A DNA stretch of 64,000 nt from assembly GCA_964552465.1 (NCBI GenBank), contig CAZKGR010000008.1:60537-124536 (forward strand), read 5' to 3'. A program made the position numbers and the translations under genes. The notes below the pieces were generated by a model. It searched no databases. It was not told the DNA's origin and saw only the letters and a list, made by a program, of their open reading frames with translations. Below, piece by piece: positions 36,402 through 44,272 of this stretch. How positions within the stretch are numbered: the first letter of the stretch is position 1; each line of letters begins with the position of its first letter. Source of the stretch: BMS3BBIN04 sp964552465. Its GTDB lineage: Bacteria > Electryoneota > Electryoneia > Electryoneales > Electryoneaceae.

Positions 36402-36587
36402 GTTGTGCCTCCCTTGCCAGGGTTATGAATGAAATGTGTGGTTTTGCAAGCCGAAATGTAGGGAGCTCGTTTGCGAGACGCAACGAAGCCTCCTCAAGCT
36501 CCCGTACTCCAAGTCCTGACAGATATTGCCATAAGTGTTTGTGCGTGCTAAAACTGGATTAGGCCTTTAGTGGTGGGCAATGAGAAA

Positions 36588-36605
36588 CCCTCCTTGAAGG
36601 GAGGG
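36588..36605 (-). terminator. Terminator after frr
   Basis: On the minus strand CCCTCC, CTTCAA, GGAGGG, followed by TTTCTC, about 32 bases past the frr stop codon. Stem of six, weak T-tract. Confidence 0.6.
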
Positions 36606-36636
36606 TGATCAAAGAGGTATCAAATCAGGATCAGAT

Positions 36637-37197
36637 CTAAATCTCAAGGATTTCCTTTTCCTTGTCATCCATGATCCTGTCAATTTCCTTGACATGTTTG
36701 TCGGTCATATCCTGAATGTCTTTTAGCGCGTCATGCATGTTGTCTTCTGAAATCTCGCTCGCTTTTTCCAGTTTTTTCGCCTGGTCGTTCGCATCACGCC
36801 GAACTTGACGCACAGATTGACGTGCTTCTTCAGCATTCTTGTGAACCATCTTTACAATGTCTTTGCGCCGCTCTTCAGTAAGCGAGGGGATACTGATGCG
36901 GACAACAGTGCCGTCATTAACTGGATTTAGTCCGAGATCAGCGACCAGGATTGCTTTTTCAATGCCTGGGATGAGGTTCTTGTCATACGGTTGGATGGCG
37001 ATGGTCTTCACATCCGGCGTGAGCAGGTTGGAAATCTGGTTCAATGGGACGTCTGAACCGTACGCATTAACGGTGATTCCATCCAATATCCCGATGGAAG
37101 CTTTTCCTGAACGAATGCGGCTCAGTGTATCCTGCAAAAAGCGGATGCTCTTTTCCATCCGATCGTCAGCGTCCAACAAGATCTCGTCAACGTCCAT
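36637..37197 (-). CDS. frr: Ribosome recycling factor
   Basis: 186 residues from the ATG at 37197, which follows GGAGAGAACG; longer in-frame starts are unlikely. The family is clear from LLDADDRMEKSIRFLQDTLS, the RSGKASIGILDGI region with the conserved Arg, and the C-terminal EERRKDIVKMVHKNAEEARQ with SVRQVRRDAND. RRF works with EF-G to split ribosomes after termination. It lies about 148 bases after pyrH, with a hairpin terminator between them, so it is partly or wholly separate in expression. Order tsf-pyrH-frr is the widely conserved bacterial order. Confidence 0.98.
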   Translation of the reverse strand: MDVDEILLDADDRMEKSIRFLQDTLSRIRSGKASIGILDGITVNAYGSDVPLNQISNLLTPDVKTIAIQPYDKNLIPGIEKAILVADLGLNPVNDGTVVRISIPSLTEERRKDIVKMVHKNAEEARQSVRQVRRDANDQAKKLEKASEISEDNMHDALKDIQDMTDKHVKEIDRIMDDKEKEILEI

Positions 37198-37285
37198 CGT
37201 TCTCTCCATCGCCTGATAAACAAATTCTGCCACGTACTAGCTGCACGTAGTAGAGTACTAAAGTGGTTTGATTATACAAAGAACA

Positions 37286-37320
37286 AGGTCCAGCTCGCCA
37301 GTGGAGAGGCGGCTGGACCT
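37286..37320 (-). terminator. Terminator between pyrH and frr
   Basis: On the minus strand AGGTCCAGC, CGCC, loop, GGCG, GCTGGACCT, followed by TGTTCTTTG. A long, nearly perfect stem beginning 25 bases after the pyrH stop. Confidence 0.8.
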
Positions 37321-37344
37321 GAATAATTGAAGTACTCTGGGCTA

Positions 37345-38061
37345 TCAGCGGGAAACAAGGGTTCCGATATCTTCACCTTTCAGCAAGCGGAGCAACCTAC
37401 CACGTTCAGTCATGTCAAATACTCGTACCGGGAGGTTGTTGTCCTCGCAGAAGGTGAACGCAGTCAGGTCCATCACCCGCAGCTTTCTGCTCAATACTTC
37501 CTGATAACTCAATCGTTCGTATTTAACAGCGTCCGGATTCTTTTCCGGATCTTCGCTGAATACACCGTCAACCCGAGTGCCTTTGAGCAAAATATCGGCA
37601 CCAATCTCGGATGCCCGCAGTGCGGCAGCGGTGTCGGTTGTGAAGAAGGGGTTACCGGTTCCTGCAGCGAAAATGACCAGACGACCTTTTTCAAGGTGTC
37701 GAATGGCTCTGCGGCGGATGTATGGTTCTGCTACTTCATCAATAGTGATAGCGGACTGTACACGTGTTTGAAGCCCGTGTCTCTCGGCAAAATCCTGTAT
37801 GGCAATGGCGTTGATGACGGTAGCCATCATGCCCATGTGGTCAGCGGGTACACGTTCCATACCCTTGCCGACGGTGGAGAGACCTCGGAAAATGTTGCCA
37901 GCACCTACAACGATCGCGAGTTGTATTCCCAGATCGTTAATCTCCTTCAAGTCGAGGGAGATATTGGTCAACATGTCGGTATCAAGACCGCTCTTCGCAT
38001 CGCCAGCCAGCATTTCGCCGGACAGCTTCAATAAAACTCTTTTGTACGGTAGTCCGCTCAC
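37345..38061 (-). CDS. pyrH: UMP kinase
   Basis: 238 residues from GTG 38061, which overlaps the tsf stop as GTGA. Features of the amino-acid-kinase-fold UMP kinase are RVLLKLSGEMLAG at the N-terminus, LAIVVGAGNIFRG, MATVINAIAIQDFAERHG, FAAGTGNPFFTTDTAAALRA and the C-terminal DLTAFTFCEDNNLPVRVFDM. It makes UDP from UMP and is usually inhibited by UTP and activated by GTP. Coupled translation with tsf is standard in many phyla, and a terminator follows it here. Confidence 0.97.
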   Translation of the reverse strand: MSGLPYKRVLLKLSGEMLAGDAKSGLDTDMLTNISLDLKEINDLGIQLAIVVGAGNIFRGLSTVGKGMERVPADHMGMMATVINAIAIQDFAERHGLQTRVQSAITIDEVAEPYIRRRAIRHLEKGRLVIFAAGTGNPFFTTDTAAALRASEIGADILLKGTRVDGVFSEDPEKNPDAVKYERLSYQEVLSRKLRVMDLTAFTFCEDNNLPVRVFDMTERGRLLRLLKGEDIGTLVSR

Positions 38062-38945
38062 GCGTCTTCGCCTTCTCCGGCCTCTTCCGCGCCGGTATCA
38101 CCGACTTTGAAACGCAGGAACGCATCGACGTTAATGCTGCCACCAGCTTCTTTGGCGGCTGCGGCGATCACGTCCTTCACCTTCATTTTCGAATCTTTTA
38201 CAAAGATCTGGTTGACAAGGCAAATGTCACCGAAAAACTTGTTCAGCTTGCCGGTAGCGATTTTGTCAAGCATTTCTTCCGGCTTGCCTTCGTTCCGCAT
38301 CTGGGTCTTGTAGATCTCTTTCTCAGCTTCGATCAAGTTCTCTGGAACCTGATCCTGAGTCACATATTGCGGACCCGCAGCAGCGATTTGCAAGGTCAAT
38401 TCGTGCGCAAGTGCTTTGGCGGTGTCACTGGACGCAGCATCTCCACCGAGTGAGATGACTACGCCGAGCATGTCGCCTGGGTGGACGTATGCATCAACGA
38501 AACCAGCATCGTTGCTGACAAAACCGCCACGCGCAACCTGCATCTTCTCACCGAGCTTGCCGGAAAGTAGCTTTAATTCAGTATCATCGAACTTATCGGT
38601 CGGGATGAGGTTGTCATCACCGGCGAGGCTGCCATTGTTCATCGCCCAGTCGCCGAAACTTTCGGCGAGCGAGACAAATGCATCATTGCGTGCGACGAAA
38701 TCGGTTTCGCTGTTTACTTCAATTAGAGCGCCAGCGGTGTGGTCATCGCTGACACGAACGACGATTCGGCCTTCATTCGCGGCACGGCCGGCACGCTTCT
38801 GGGCGCTGGCGATGCCCTTTTCACGCAGGAACTTCACCGCAGCGTCGAAGTCGCCATTGGTTTCGTTCAGCGCCTTCTTGCAATCCATCATGCCCGCTCC
38901 AGTTTGCTGGCGGAGCTTCATTACATCTTTCGCGGAAATCGACAT
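38058..38945 (-). CDS. tsf: Translation elongation factor Ts
   Basis: 295 residues. The UBA-like N-terminal domain (SAKDVMKLRQQTGAGMMDCK) and the signature GASM-like stretch are followed by LREKGIASAQKRAGRAANEG, the characteristic helix of EF-Ts. VEVNSETDFVARNDAFV contains the TDFV motif that contacts EF-Tu. The family insert and second core domain are present, so length is normal. EF-Ts recycles EF-Tu by nucleotide exchange. It is separated from rpsB by a strong terminator, which is less usual than an uninterrupted rpsB-tsf operon. Confidence 0.98.
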   Translation of the reverse strand: MSISAKDVMKLRQQTGAGMMDCKKALNETNGDFDAAVKFLREKGIASAQKRAGRAANEGRIVVRVSDDHTAGALIEVNSETDFVARNDAFVSLAESFGDWAMNNGSLAGDDNLIPTDKFDDTELKLLSGKLGEKMQVARGGFVSNDAGFVDAYVHPGDMLGVVISLGGDAASSDTAKALAHELTLQIAAAGPQYVTQDQVPENLIEAEKEIYKTQMRNEGKPEEMLDKIATGKLNKFFGDICLVNQIFVKDSKMKVKDVIAAAAKEAGGSINVDAFLRFKVGDTGAEEAGEGEDA

Positions 38946-39125
38946 CTTTCACTTCCTTCAGTTGCAACTATCAGAAATGTTGTTGAAATCGTTAGCTTGT
39001 GTCTGCCCGTTTCCGGCAGCTGCCGGATGCGGATGATCCCGACTTGACGCCCAGTTACGCCTAAGGCTTCGCCGTGGCGAGAGCAAGTAGGGGCAAACGC
39101 TGCAGATATTCTGTGATCAGGTCAT

Positions 39126-39156
39126 GAAAAAGGGCGGGTAAGATAAACCCGCCCTT
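39126..39156 (-). terminator. Terminator after rpsB
   Basis: On the minus strand AAGGGCGGGT, loop, ACCCGCCCTT, followed by TTTC. A perfect ten-base stem starting five bases after the rpsB stop codon. It splits rpsB from tsf. Confidence 0.93.
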
Positions 39157-39160
39157 GAGC

Positions 39161-39958
39161 TTACTTGCTGCGCTTGGCGGCAGCGCCACGACGGCGCCGT
39201 GGGCCACCTTGCTTCTGCTTCTGCTGCTTGTGGTCACGCGGTTCTTCGTCCTTCTGCTCCTGCTTGCGAGCTTCATGAACCGCAACACCTTCAATGACGG
39301 CGTCAGTGAAGGTTTTGGTGATCAATCCGATGGATTTGTATGCGTCATCGTTAGCCGGAATCGGGTAGTCAATTGGATCTGGATCAGCGTTAGTATCAAC
39401 GATAGCGAAGATCGGCAGGCCGAGCTTTTTCGCTTCACGGATAGCGATATCTTCCTGAAGAGTATCCACGACGAACAGCGCGCCAGGCAGCTTCTTCATG
39501 TGACGGATACCACCGAGGTTCAGCTCAAGTTTCGCCCGCTCGGCATCCATCATCAGGCGTTCCTTCTTGGTAACGCTGTCATATGTGCCGTCAACAACTT
39601 TCTTCTCGTACGCTTCGAGCTTTTTGATCGACTTCCGCATGGTCTGGAAGTTGGTCATCATACCACCGAGCCAACGTTCGCAGACGTATGGCATTCCCGC
39701 ACGGGTCGCTTCAGTTTTGATGATGTCACGAGCTTGCTTCTTGGTACCGACGAACAGGATGGATTCGCCACGAGCCGCGATGCGCTCGACAACGGCGTGC
39801 GCTTCTTCCATCAGTTTGAGGGTTTTGTTGAGGTCGATGATGTAGATGCCGTTCTTCTCCATGAAGATGTACGGCTTCATCTTCGGATTCCACCGGCGGG
39901 TCAGGTGACCGAAATGCGATCCTGCGAGGATCAACTGCTGAACGCTTACACGTGCCAT
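39161..39958 (-). CDS. rpsB: 30S ribosomal protein S2
   Basis: 265 residues. S2 motifs are clear: LILAGSHFGHLTRRWNPKMK, YIFMEKNGIYIIDLNKTL, VGTKKQARDIIKTEATRAGM, RWLGGMMTNFQT and the C-terminal PIFAIVDTNADPDPIDYPIP. A basic, glutamine-rich tail (last 35 residues) is longer than in E. coli. S2 joins late in 30S assembly and is needed for S1 binding. The 229-base leader upstream is unusually rich in hairpins (see separate entry). It shares direction with rplM and rpsI. Confidence 0.98.
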   Translation of the reverse strand: MARVSVQQLILAGSHFGHLTRRWNPKMKPYIFMEKNGIYIIDLNKTLKLMEEAHAVVERIAARGESILFVGTKKQARDIIKTEATRAGMPYVCERWLGGMMTNFQTMRKSIKKLEAYEKKVVDGTYDSVTKKERLMMDAERAKLELNLGGIRHMKKLPGALFVVDTLQEDIAIREAKKLGLPIFAIVDTNADPDPIDYPIPANDDAYKSIGLITKTFTDAVIEGVAVHEARKQEQKDEEPRDHKQQKQKQGGPRRRRGAAAKRSK

Positions 39959-40187
39959 CAGGTACTTCCTTTCAAGTTGCCCTCACCAGCTCGAAGGCAG
40001 GGGCGGAATCGCCGCACCCTTGGCTGGATGTATGGACGGTTGTTGCAGCTGGAACCATTTCCAGGCTGCATCTATCCCGGGCGAAGCCATTCGCCCAACA
40101 TGTAGAGAAAGATCGAAGGCGGACCTTCGATCTGATAGAGCTTGCCAATACGTAGCCGAAAAAGTATTTCGGCATGGTCGGACCAGT
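39959..40187 (-). promoter_or_regulatory. Structured leader between rpsI and rpsB
   Basis: Successive hairpins on the minus strand: GCCGAA with TTCGGC (40155-40173), GATCGAAGG with CCTTCGATC (40111-40132) followed by TTTC, and GGGCGAA with TTCGCCC (40079-40096). After these come CTGGAA/TTCCAG and GCGG/CCGC pairs nearer to rpsB. S2 is known to repress its own mRNA in several bacteria, and the length and structure of this leader fit such control. The second hairpin could also end the rpsI transcript. Function is inferred. Confidence 0.5.
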
Positions 40188-40589
40188 TTAACGCTTGGAG
40201 AACTGGTACTTTTTACGCGCGCCTGGCTGACCATACTTCTTCCGTTCCTTTTCACGCGGGTCACGGGTCATGAACCCGGCCTTACGCATGATGGTACGGT
40301 AATCTTCGTTCGTCTTCACGAGGCAGCGGGTAATCCCGAGGCGGATCGCGCCGGCCTGGCCGGACAGACCGCCACCGTGGCAGACTGCATAGATGTCGTA
40401 CTGACCGACACCTTCGACCGCCTGGAGCGGTTGCTCGATGATCTGCTGCAGGATCTCGCGCTTGAAGTGTCCGAGCAACGTGCGCCCGTTCACCACAACA
40501 TTGCCGCTACCGGGTGCGAGCCAGACTTTCGCGATGGATGTCTTGCGGCGTCCGGTTGCATATACAGAATTCGCTGGAATCTTTGCCAT
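40188..40589 (-). CDS. rpsI: 30S ribosomal protein S9
   Basis: 133 residues. S9 is recognised by YATGRRKTSIAKVWLAPGSG, VNGRTLLGHFKRE, GGGLSGQAGAIRLGITRCLV and the C-terminal basic tail YGQPGARKKYQFSKR. The tail contacts P-site tRNA, and the final Arg is conserved. The gene is nine bases downstream of rplM, the standard pairing. The start ATG follows GAGGATAAA. Confidence 0.98.
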   Translation of the reverse strand: MAKIPANSVYATGRRKTSIAKVWLAPGSGNVVVNGRTLLGHFKREILQQIIEQPLQAVEGVGQYDIYAVCHGGGLSGQAGAIRLGITRCLVKTNEDYRTIMRKAGFMTRDPREKERKKYGQPGARKKYQFSKR

Positions 40590-40598
40590 CTTTTATCC

Positions 40599-41027
40599 TC
40601 AGAGCGGAAGCGGTTCGGGTTTCTGTGCGTCGTGCGGATGCTCTGGAGCAGCATACACCTTCAGCTTCTTGATCTGCTTGCGACCCAACGGTCCCTTCGG
40701 CAGCATGCCCCAGACAGCTCTGCGCAGCACGCGATCCGGATGCTTCTCGAGCATCTCGGACAGCAAGCGTGTGTGCATTCCACCTGGATATCCACTGTGA
40801 CGGTAGTAGACCTTCTGGTCGACCTTTTGCCCAGTGAACTTGAGCTTGTCCGCATTGGTCACAACGACGAAGTCGCCACCGTCCACATGCGGGCTGAATG
40901 TTGCCTTGTGCTTCCCACGAAGTACAGTTGCGATGCGGGTTGCGAGCCGTCCGAGGACCATGCCCTCAGCGTCGATCTCGTACCAGTTACGCTCGACTGT
41001 ATCCTTGTTCAAGTGATGGGTTTTCAC
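40599..41027 (-). CDS. rplM: 50S ribosomal protein L13
   Basis: 142 residues from GTG 41027, preceded by AAGGTGGG. Motifs: RNWYEIDAEGMVLGRLATRI, DFVVVTNADKLKFTGQKVDQ, YYRHSGYPGGMHTRL and VWGMLPKGPLGRKQIKKLKV. L13 is an early-binding 50S protein. It is the first gene of the rplM-rpsI unit. A sigma-70-like promoter candidate lies about 110 bases upstream. Confidence 0.98.
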   Translation of the reverse strand: MKTHHLNKDTVERNWYEIDAEGMVLGRLATRIATVLRGKHKATFSPHVDGGDFVVVTNADKLKFTGQKVDQKVYYRHSGYPGGMHTRLLSEMLEKHPDRVLRRAVWGMLPKGPLGRKQIKKLKVYAAPEHPHDAQKPEPLPL

Positions 41028-41134
41028 TTTCCCACCTTACGTTTCGAATAGGTAAAAACGGACGTATCCGCCGCCAACAATAACTTTCCGGCCACGCAGA
41101 CGCGTCCGGTCATTCAAGCAATAGAGCAGCCGAG

Positions 41135-41163
41135 ATGATACAGCTAAATCGCCTGAAACGCAA
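41135..41163 (-). promoter_or_regulatory. Candidate promoter of rplM-rpsI
   Basis: On the minus strand TTGCGT (41158-41163), 17-base spacer, TATCAT (41135-41140). It would give a 5' leader of about 100 bases before GTG 41027. Placement before a ribosomal-protein operon supports it. Confidence 0.55.
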
Positions 41164-41289
41164 TAGAACCCGAGTCTCCGGGAGGGGAGGCTCGGGCGAG
41201 GCAAGATAAGGCGTGAAGCCTGTTAAGGCCACTCTGAAACGGACTTCGGAGACAGTTTTAGATGCGAGATGCGAGGTGTGAGATGCGTA

Positions 41290-41320
41290 TGTGGCCTGCC
41301 TTGCCACGCAAGGCAGGTCT
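41290..41320. repeat. REP hairpin, GTGGCCTGCC variant
   Basis: GTGGCCTGCCTTG, CCACG, CAAGGCAGGTC. The layout is the same as the unit at 53391-53421 (GTGGCCCCACTTG, CCACGT, CAAGTGGGGTGTC), with paired changes in the stem. Confidence 0.75.
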
Positions 41321-41343
41321 CTCGCACCGGCACATTGTAAGGG

Positions 41344-41376
41344 ACACCCGACTTGACGTTGCAAGTCGGGCCACCC
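41344..41376. repeat. REP hairpin, CCCGACTTG variant
   Basis: CCCGACTTG (41347-41355), ACGTTG, CAAGTCGGG (41362-41370), then GGGCCACCC overlapping the right arm. The same stem occurs at 53479-53509, and a related one at 51873-51908. Confidence 0.85.
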
Positions 41377-41386
41377 GTCGGGGGTG

Positions 41387-41842
41387 TTACTTGCCAAGTG
41401 ATTGGATCATAACCTGGGCTTGAAACTCGTACAGATCGTCTGTCTTCATGGACTGTTTCAAGAATTTCAGATCGCCCCCCGAAAATGATACGATCAGGTA
41501 AGTGTTCGACACTAGCCCAACAACGATTAGTACAGCACTTATTATAAAGATGGCTGTTGTCATTGGAGTGCCAAATGTGGAAAAAATTGGGGCAAAGCCA
41601 AGGATTAGTCCTACCAGGGCAAGGATTAAACCATAAACGACAAACCTGAATCTCTTGATACTACTAACACTACACCTGCTAATTTGGGATATCGACACAA
41701 TGTCAACAGTATTTTTAGAAGTTCCTTTGTTCCTGTGATAAAAGAGGTGCTTTTGAGTGAGTACAAGCGCACCATTAACTCCCATGTCAAGTTTTGCAAG
41801 AGCTAGTTCGTCGTCTTCCAATAATACAATTTCCGTTGCCAT
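41387..41842 (-). CDS. PH-like membrane protein of unknown function
   Basis: 151 residues. The N-terminal 65 residues form a PH/GRAM-like pattern: LLEDDELALAKLDMGVNGAL, VLTQKHLFYHRNKGTS, TVDIVSISQISRCSV. Two membrane helices (about 68-90 and 95-117) follow, then another strand pair (YLIVSFSGGDLKFL) and a final helix. Base composition is more AT-rich than neighbouring genes, so it may be a recent arrival. No specific family can be named. The start ATG follows GGGGGAATC, 35 bases after the deoxynucleoside kinase stop. Confidence 0.75.
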   Translation of the reverse strand: MATEIVLLEDDELALAKLDMGVNGALVLTQKHLFYHRNKGTSKNTVDIVSISQISRCSVSSIKRFRFVVYGLILALVGLILGFAPIFSTFGTPMTTAIFIISAVLIVVGLVSNTYLIVSFSGGDLKFLKQSMKTDDLYEFQAQVMIQSLGK

Positions 41843-41877
41843 GATTCCCCCATTGCTGCTTATCTGAATTCACACAC

Positions 41878-42510
41878 CTACCAGAACAACCCGAACAACT
41901 CGCGCATCTGGTGGACGGCGGATTCGGCGACCATTTCGGGCGTGTTATCGCCGGACGCGTCGATGGTCAGCACGTGCATCTTCTTTCGCGCACGTCGGGC
42001 CCAGGACTCGTAAGCACGGTTCAGCTCGTGCATGTAGCCCGGGTCAATGCCTTGTTCGGACTCACGCCCCCGTTCGAGGATGCGTTGCATCAACGTGTCA
42101 ACGTCGGATTTGAGATAGAGGATGACGTCCGGTGTACGCAGATGGTTGACCATCTGTTCGAACAGGGCGGAGTAGTTTGCGTAGTCACGTTTGTCCATGA
42201 ACTTCTGCTTGTGCAGCGTACGTGCGAAGATCTCGACGTCTTCGTAGATGCTGCGGTCCTGGACGCATGACTGGTTAGTGGTGCTGATCTCGGCCTGCGC
42301 TTCGAAACGTTTCGACAGGAAGTAGACCTGCAGGTGGAATGACCATTTCTTCATGTCAGCGTAGAAATCATCGAGGTAGGGATTGTTGATCACGGGTTCG
42401 AAATACGGCTTCCAACCGAGCTGATCGGCGAGGGCTTGAGTCACGGTGGACTTGCCCACGCCGATGTTTCCCGCAATTGCAACGAAATGGTTTTGGTAGG
42501 TTGAATTCAC
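41878..42510 (-). CDS. Deoxynucleoside kinase (dGK/dAK type)
   Basis: 210 residues from GTG 42510. The P-loop is GNIGVGKST (14-22). Further signatures are the EPVINNPYLDDFYADMKKWSF region with the substrate-binding Glu and Trp, the DRSIYEDVEIFA block with the Asp-Arg pair, and PDVILYLKSDVDTLMQRILE with the LID arginines (RILERGRESEQ). Enzymes of this group phosphorylate deoxyguanosine, deoxyadenosine or deoxycytidine for salvage. The exact nucleoside preference cannot be read. It is followed closely by the PH-like membrane gene. Confidence 0.93.
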   Translation of the reverse strand: MNSTYQNHFVAIAGNIGVGKSTVTQALADQLGWKPYFEPVINNPYLDDFYADMKKWSFHLQVYFLSKRFEAQAEISTTNQSCVQDRSIYEDVEIFARTLHKQKFMDKRDYANYSALFEQMVNHLRTPDVILYLKSDVDTLMQRILERGRESEQGIDPGYMHELNRAYESWARRARKKMHVLTIDASGDNTPEMVAESAVHQMRELFGLFW

Positions 42511-42566
42511 GCCGCAAATATAGGGTCTGGAAACCCGTAGCGGTAGATCAACCAGCTCGGTTACTT

Positions 42567-44048
42567 TTATTCATCCATGTTGGTTAGCAATTGATCGACC
42601 AGAGTCAGCTCACCTGCCAGATCAAATTCGGGCAGTAGCTCATTCTGAGCTTCCATGTAGCTTTGTAACGAAATCAGCAGCTCGATCCCAGCCTCAGGTT
42701 CCAACTCGTGATAAGCAATACAGGCTTCGGTCAATCCCATGATATATCGTGCCAGGACAACAGTTCGTTGTACACCCTCCTGGCTGTAATATTCGTCGTC
42801 CTCAAACTCGATATCTGGGCCGGTGTAAATCGTTTCCAACACCTGATCATACTCATTTCCGTTAAGCTCCAGATAGCTGAGATCGATGCTCGCAATTGGA
42901 GTATTGCTCGGAAGAATCAGGTCATCCATAGCGGGTGGGCTGAATTGCAACAATGTTGCTCAGAGGTGGACCCCACGCTCGCTAGATACGAACAGAGTAG
43001 AGATTTCCAACACGGCATCTTCGCCGTCACCTCCAGGGAAGCCATAGCCATTCTCAAAGGAACACATATCGCTACACTGAATTTCCACCCTCATATCGTA
43101 GACAATTGGTGTGACCATGAAGTCAAACTCTTCGTCGAACAACAGGTCAGCGTCTTCCTCCGTGTTCAGGTAGTAGTAATTAGCACCACGTTGGGTTGCG
43201 ATGAACTCGATCAATTCCTGTTGAAAGTCCAATCCGACGCCAATCGCGGTCAGACCGACAAGCGCTTCTGCGCCATCCTCAACGATACCGTTGAAATTAT
43301 CAGGTGAATAATCTCCAGTATTCGGGAGCGCATCAGTGATCAGGATAACTCGACCTGATCGCTCGCCAGGCTCTGGGTATTCCATCACCCAGTCATATCC
43401 CTGGCGCAGTCCTATATCCATGTTGGTTGAGCCGCGAGAATAGACCTCACTGACAATATCATGCAGGTGGTCATGGTTGATAACTGGCGTTGGTTCAACC
43501 AGCCGAATCAACTCATTGTCGAAGAGTGCAATGGATAACACGTCGTCACCATCGAGCTGGTCGATGACATTGTGAACAGCCTGCTTGGCGATTTCCATTT
43601 TCTCTGTGCCCATGGATCCCGAACGGTCGAGCACAATGGACAGGTTCAGGTCAGGGCGCTCAAATGTATCCGGCTCGATATTGCTCGAGAATCCCATCTG
43701 TACATATAGACCATTACCCGGCAAGGTTGGATCGCCGGCGTAACCGTTGGATGTGCGAACATTCAGGATCCCGTCACCCGTCTCACCTTCAATCGGCAGG
43801 TCGTACTCGGAGAAGATCGCTTCAACATGAAAGAGTTCTGGATCAGGTACATATCCTCCTTCAATCAGCGAACGGATGTAATCCATGTTCTGACCACCGC
43901 CGGGTGTTGCCCCGTAGCCGCCTCCCGCAGGAGACATCATGCCTGATGATCCAGTAACATCGCCGACCTCAGAACATCCAGAGAATCCCAGCAACATCAG
44001 GGAAACAATGGCCAAAAGGATGCCAAATCGCATGCAGTTGATACGCAT
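42567..44048 (-). pseudogene. VWA domain lipoprotein, open frame broken by one in-frame TGA
   Basis: The start ATG at 44048 follows GGAGG. Signal peptide and lipobox (LLGFSGC) place it on a membrane. The VWA domain (about 130-300) has the MIDAS motif LDRSGSMG and the second-site Thr in RGSTNMDIGLRQG. The frame stops at TGA 42960-42962 after SSERGVHL, but the same frame then runs on for 130 more codons (LLQFSPPAMDDL to LTNMDE), ending at 42567. The continuation carries strand patterns expected downstream of a VWA domain. I read this as one gene with a nonsense codon, or an assembly error at one base. Two separate proteins or recoding are less likely. Confidence 0.75.
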
Positions 44049-44272
44049 TCCACACCTCCACAAGTTAGCAAATCAAATCAACTGGCTATTATTAACCTAA
44101 ACGCGTAGTTGACAGCCTGCAAGTATTTTGCTGAATTCATGCTCATTGTTCTTTGTGAAGCGTTCCACGAGCTGAGGTCTCATGTATAACATTCACGAAT
44201 CAGCTTGCAGCTCCGTTGGCAGTGCGCTACTTTCGCTCGTCCACAACGAGTCACTCCCTGGAGAAATTGTCC

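Larger units (their letters stand above)
41028..41386. other. rplM upstream region with repeats
   Basis: 359 bases without a gene. From right to left on the minus strand, it holds a REP hairpin (41344-41376), a second REP-like hairpin (41290-41320) and an AGATGCGAGATG-type short tandem run (41262-41290). Next comes a CCCGAG/CTCGGG hairpin (41169-41196), then the rplM promoter candidate and leader. Confidence 0.6.

Noticed and set aside
39155..41051. Long rightward open frames (316 and 343 codons) opposite rpsB, rpsI and rplM
   Set aside because: Antisense to certain ribosomal protein genes; no family features. They arise from codon bias on the coding strand.
42567..42953. Independent 128-codon gene with a TTG start
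   Set aside because: It is in the same frame as the VWA lipoprotein, directly after its TGA, and has no ribosome site. It reads better as the continuation of that gene.
42940..42962. Selenocysteine insertion at the VWA TGA
   Set aside because: The hairpin after TGA has only five pairs and starts at once, unlike bacterial SECIS elements; VWA lipoproteins are not known selenoproteins.
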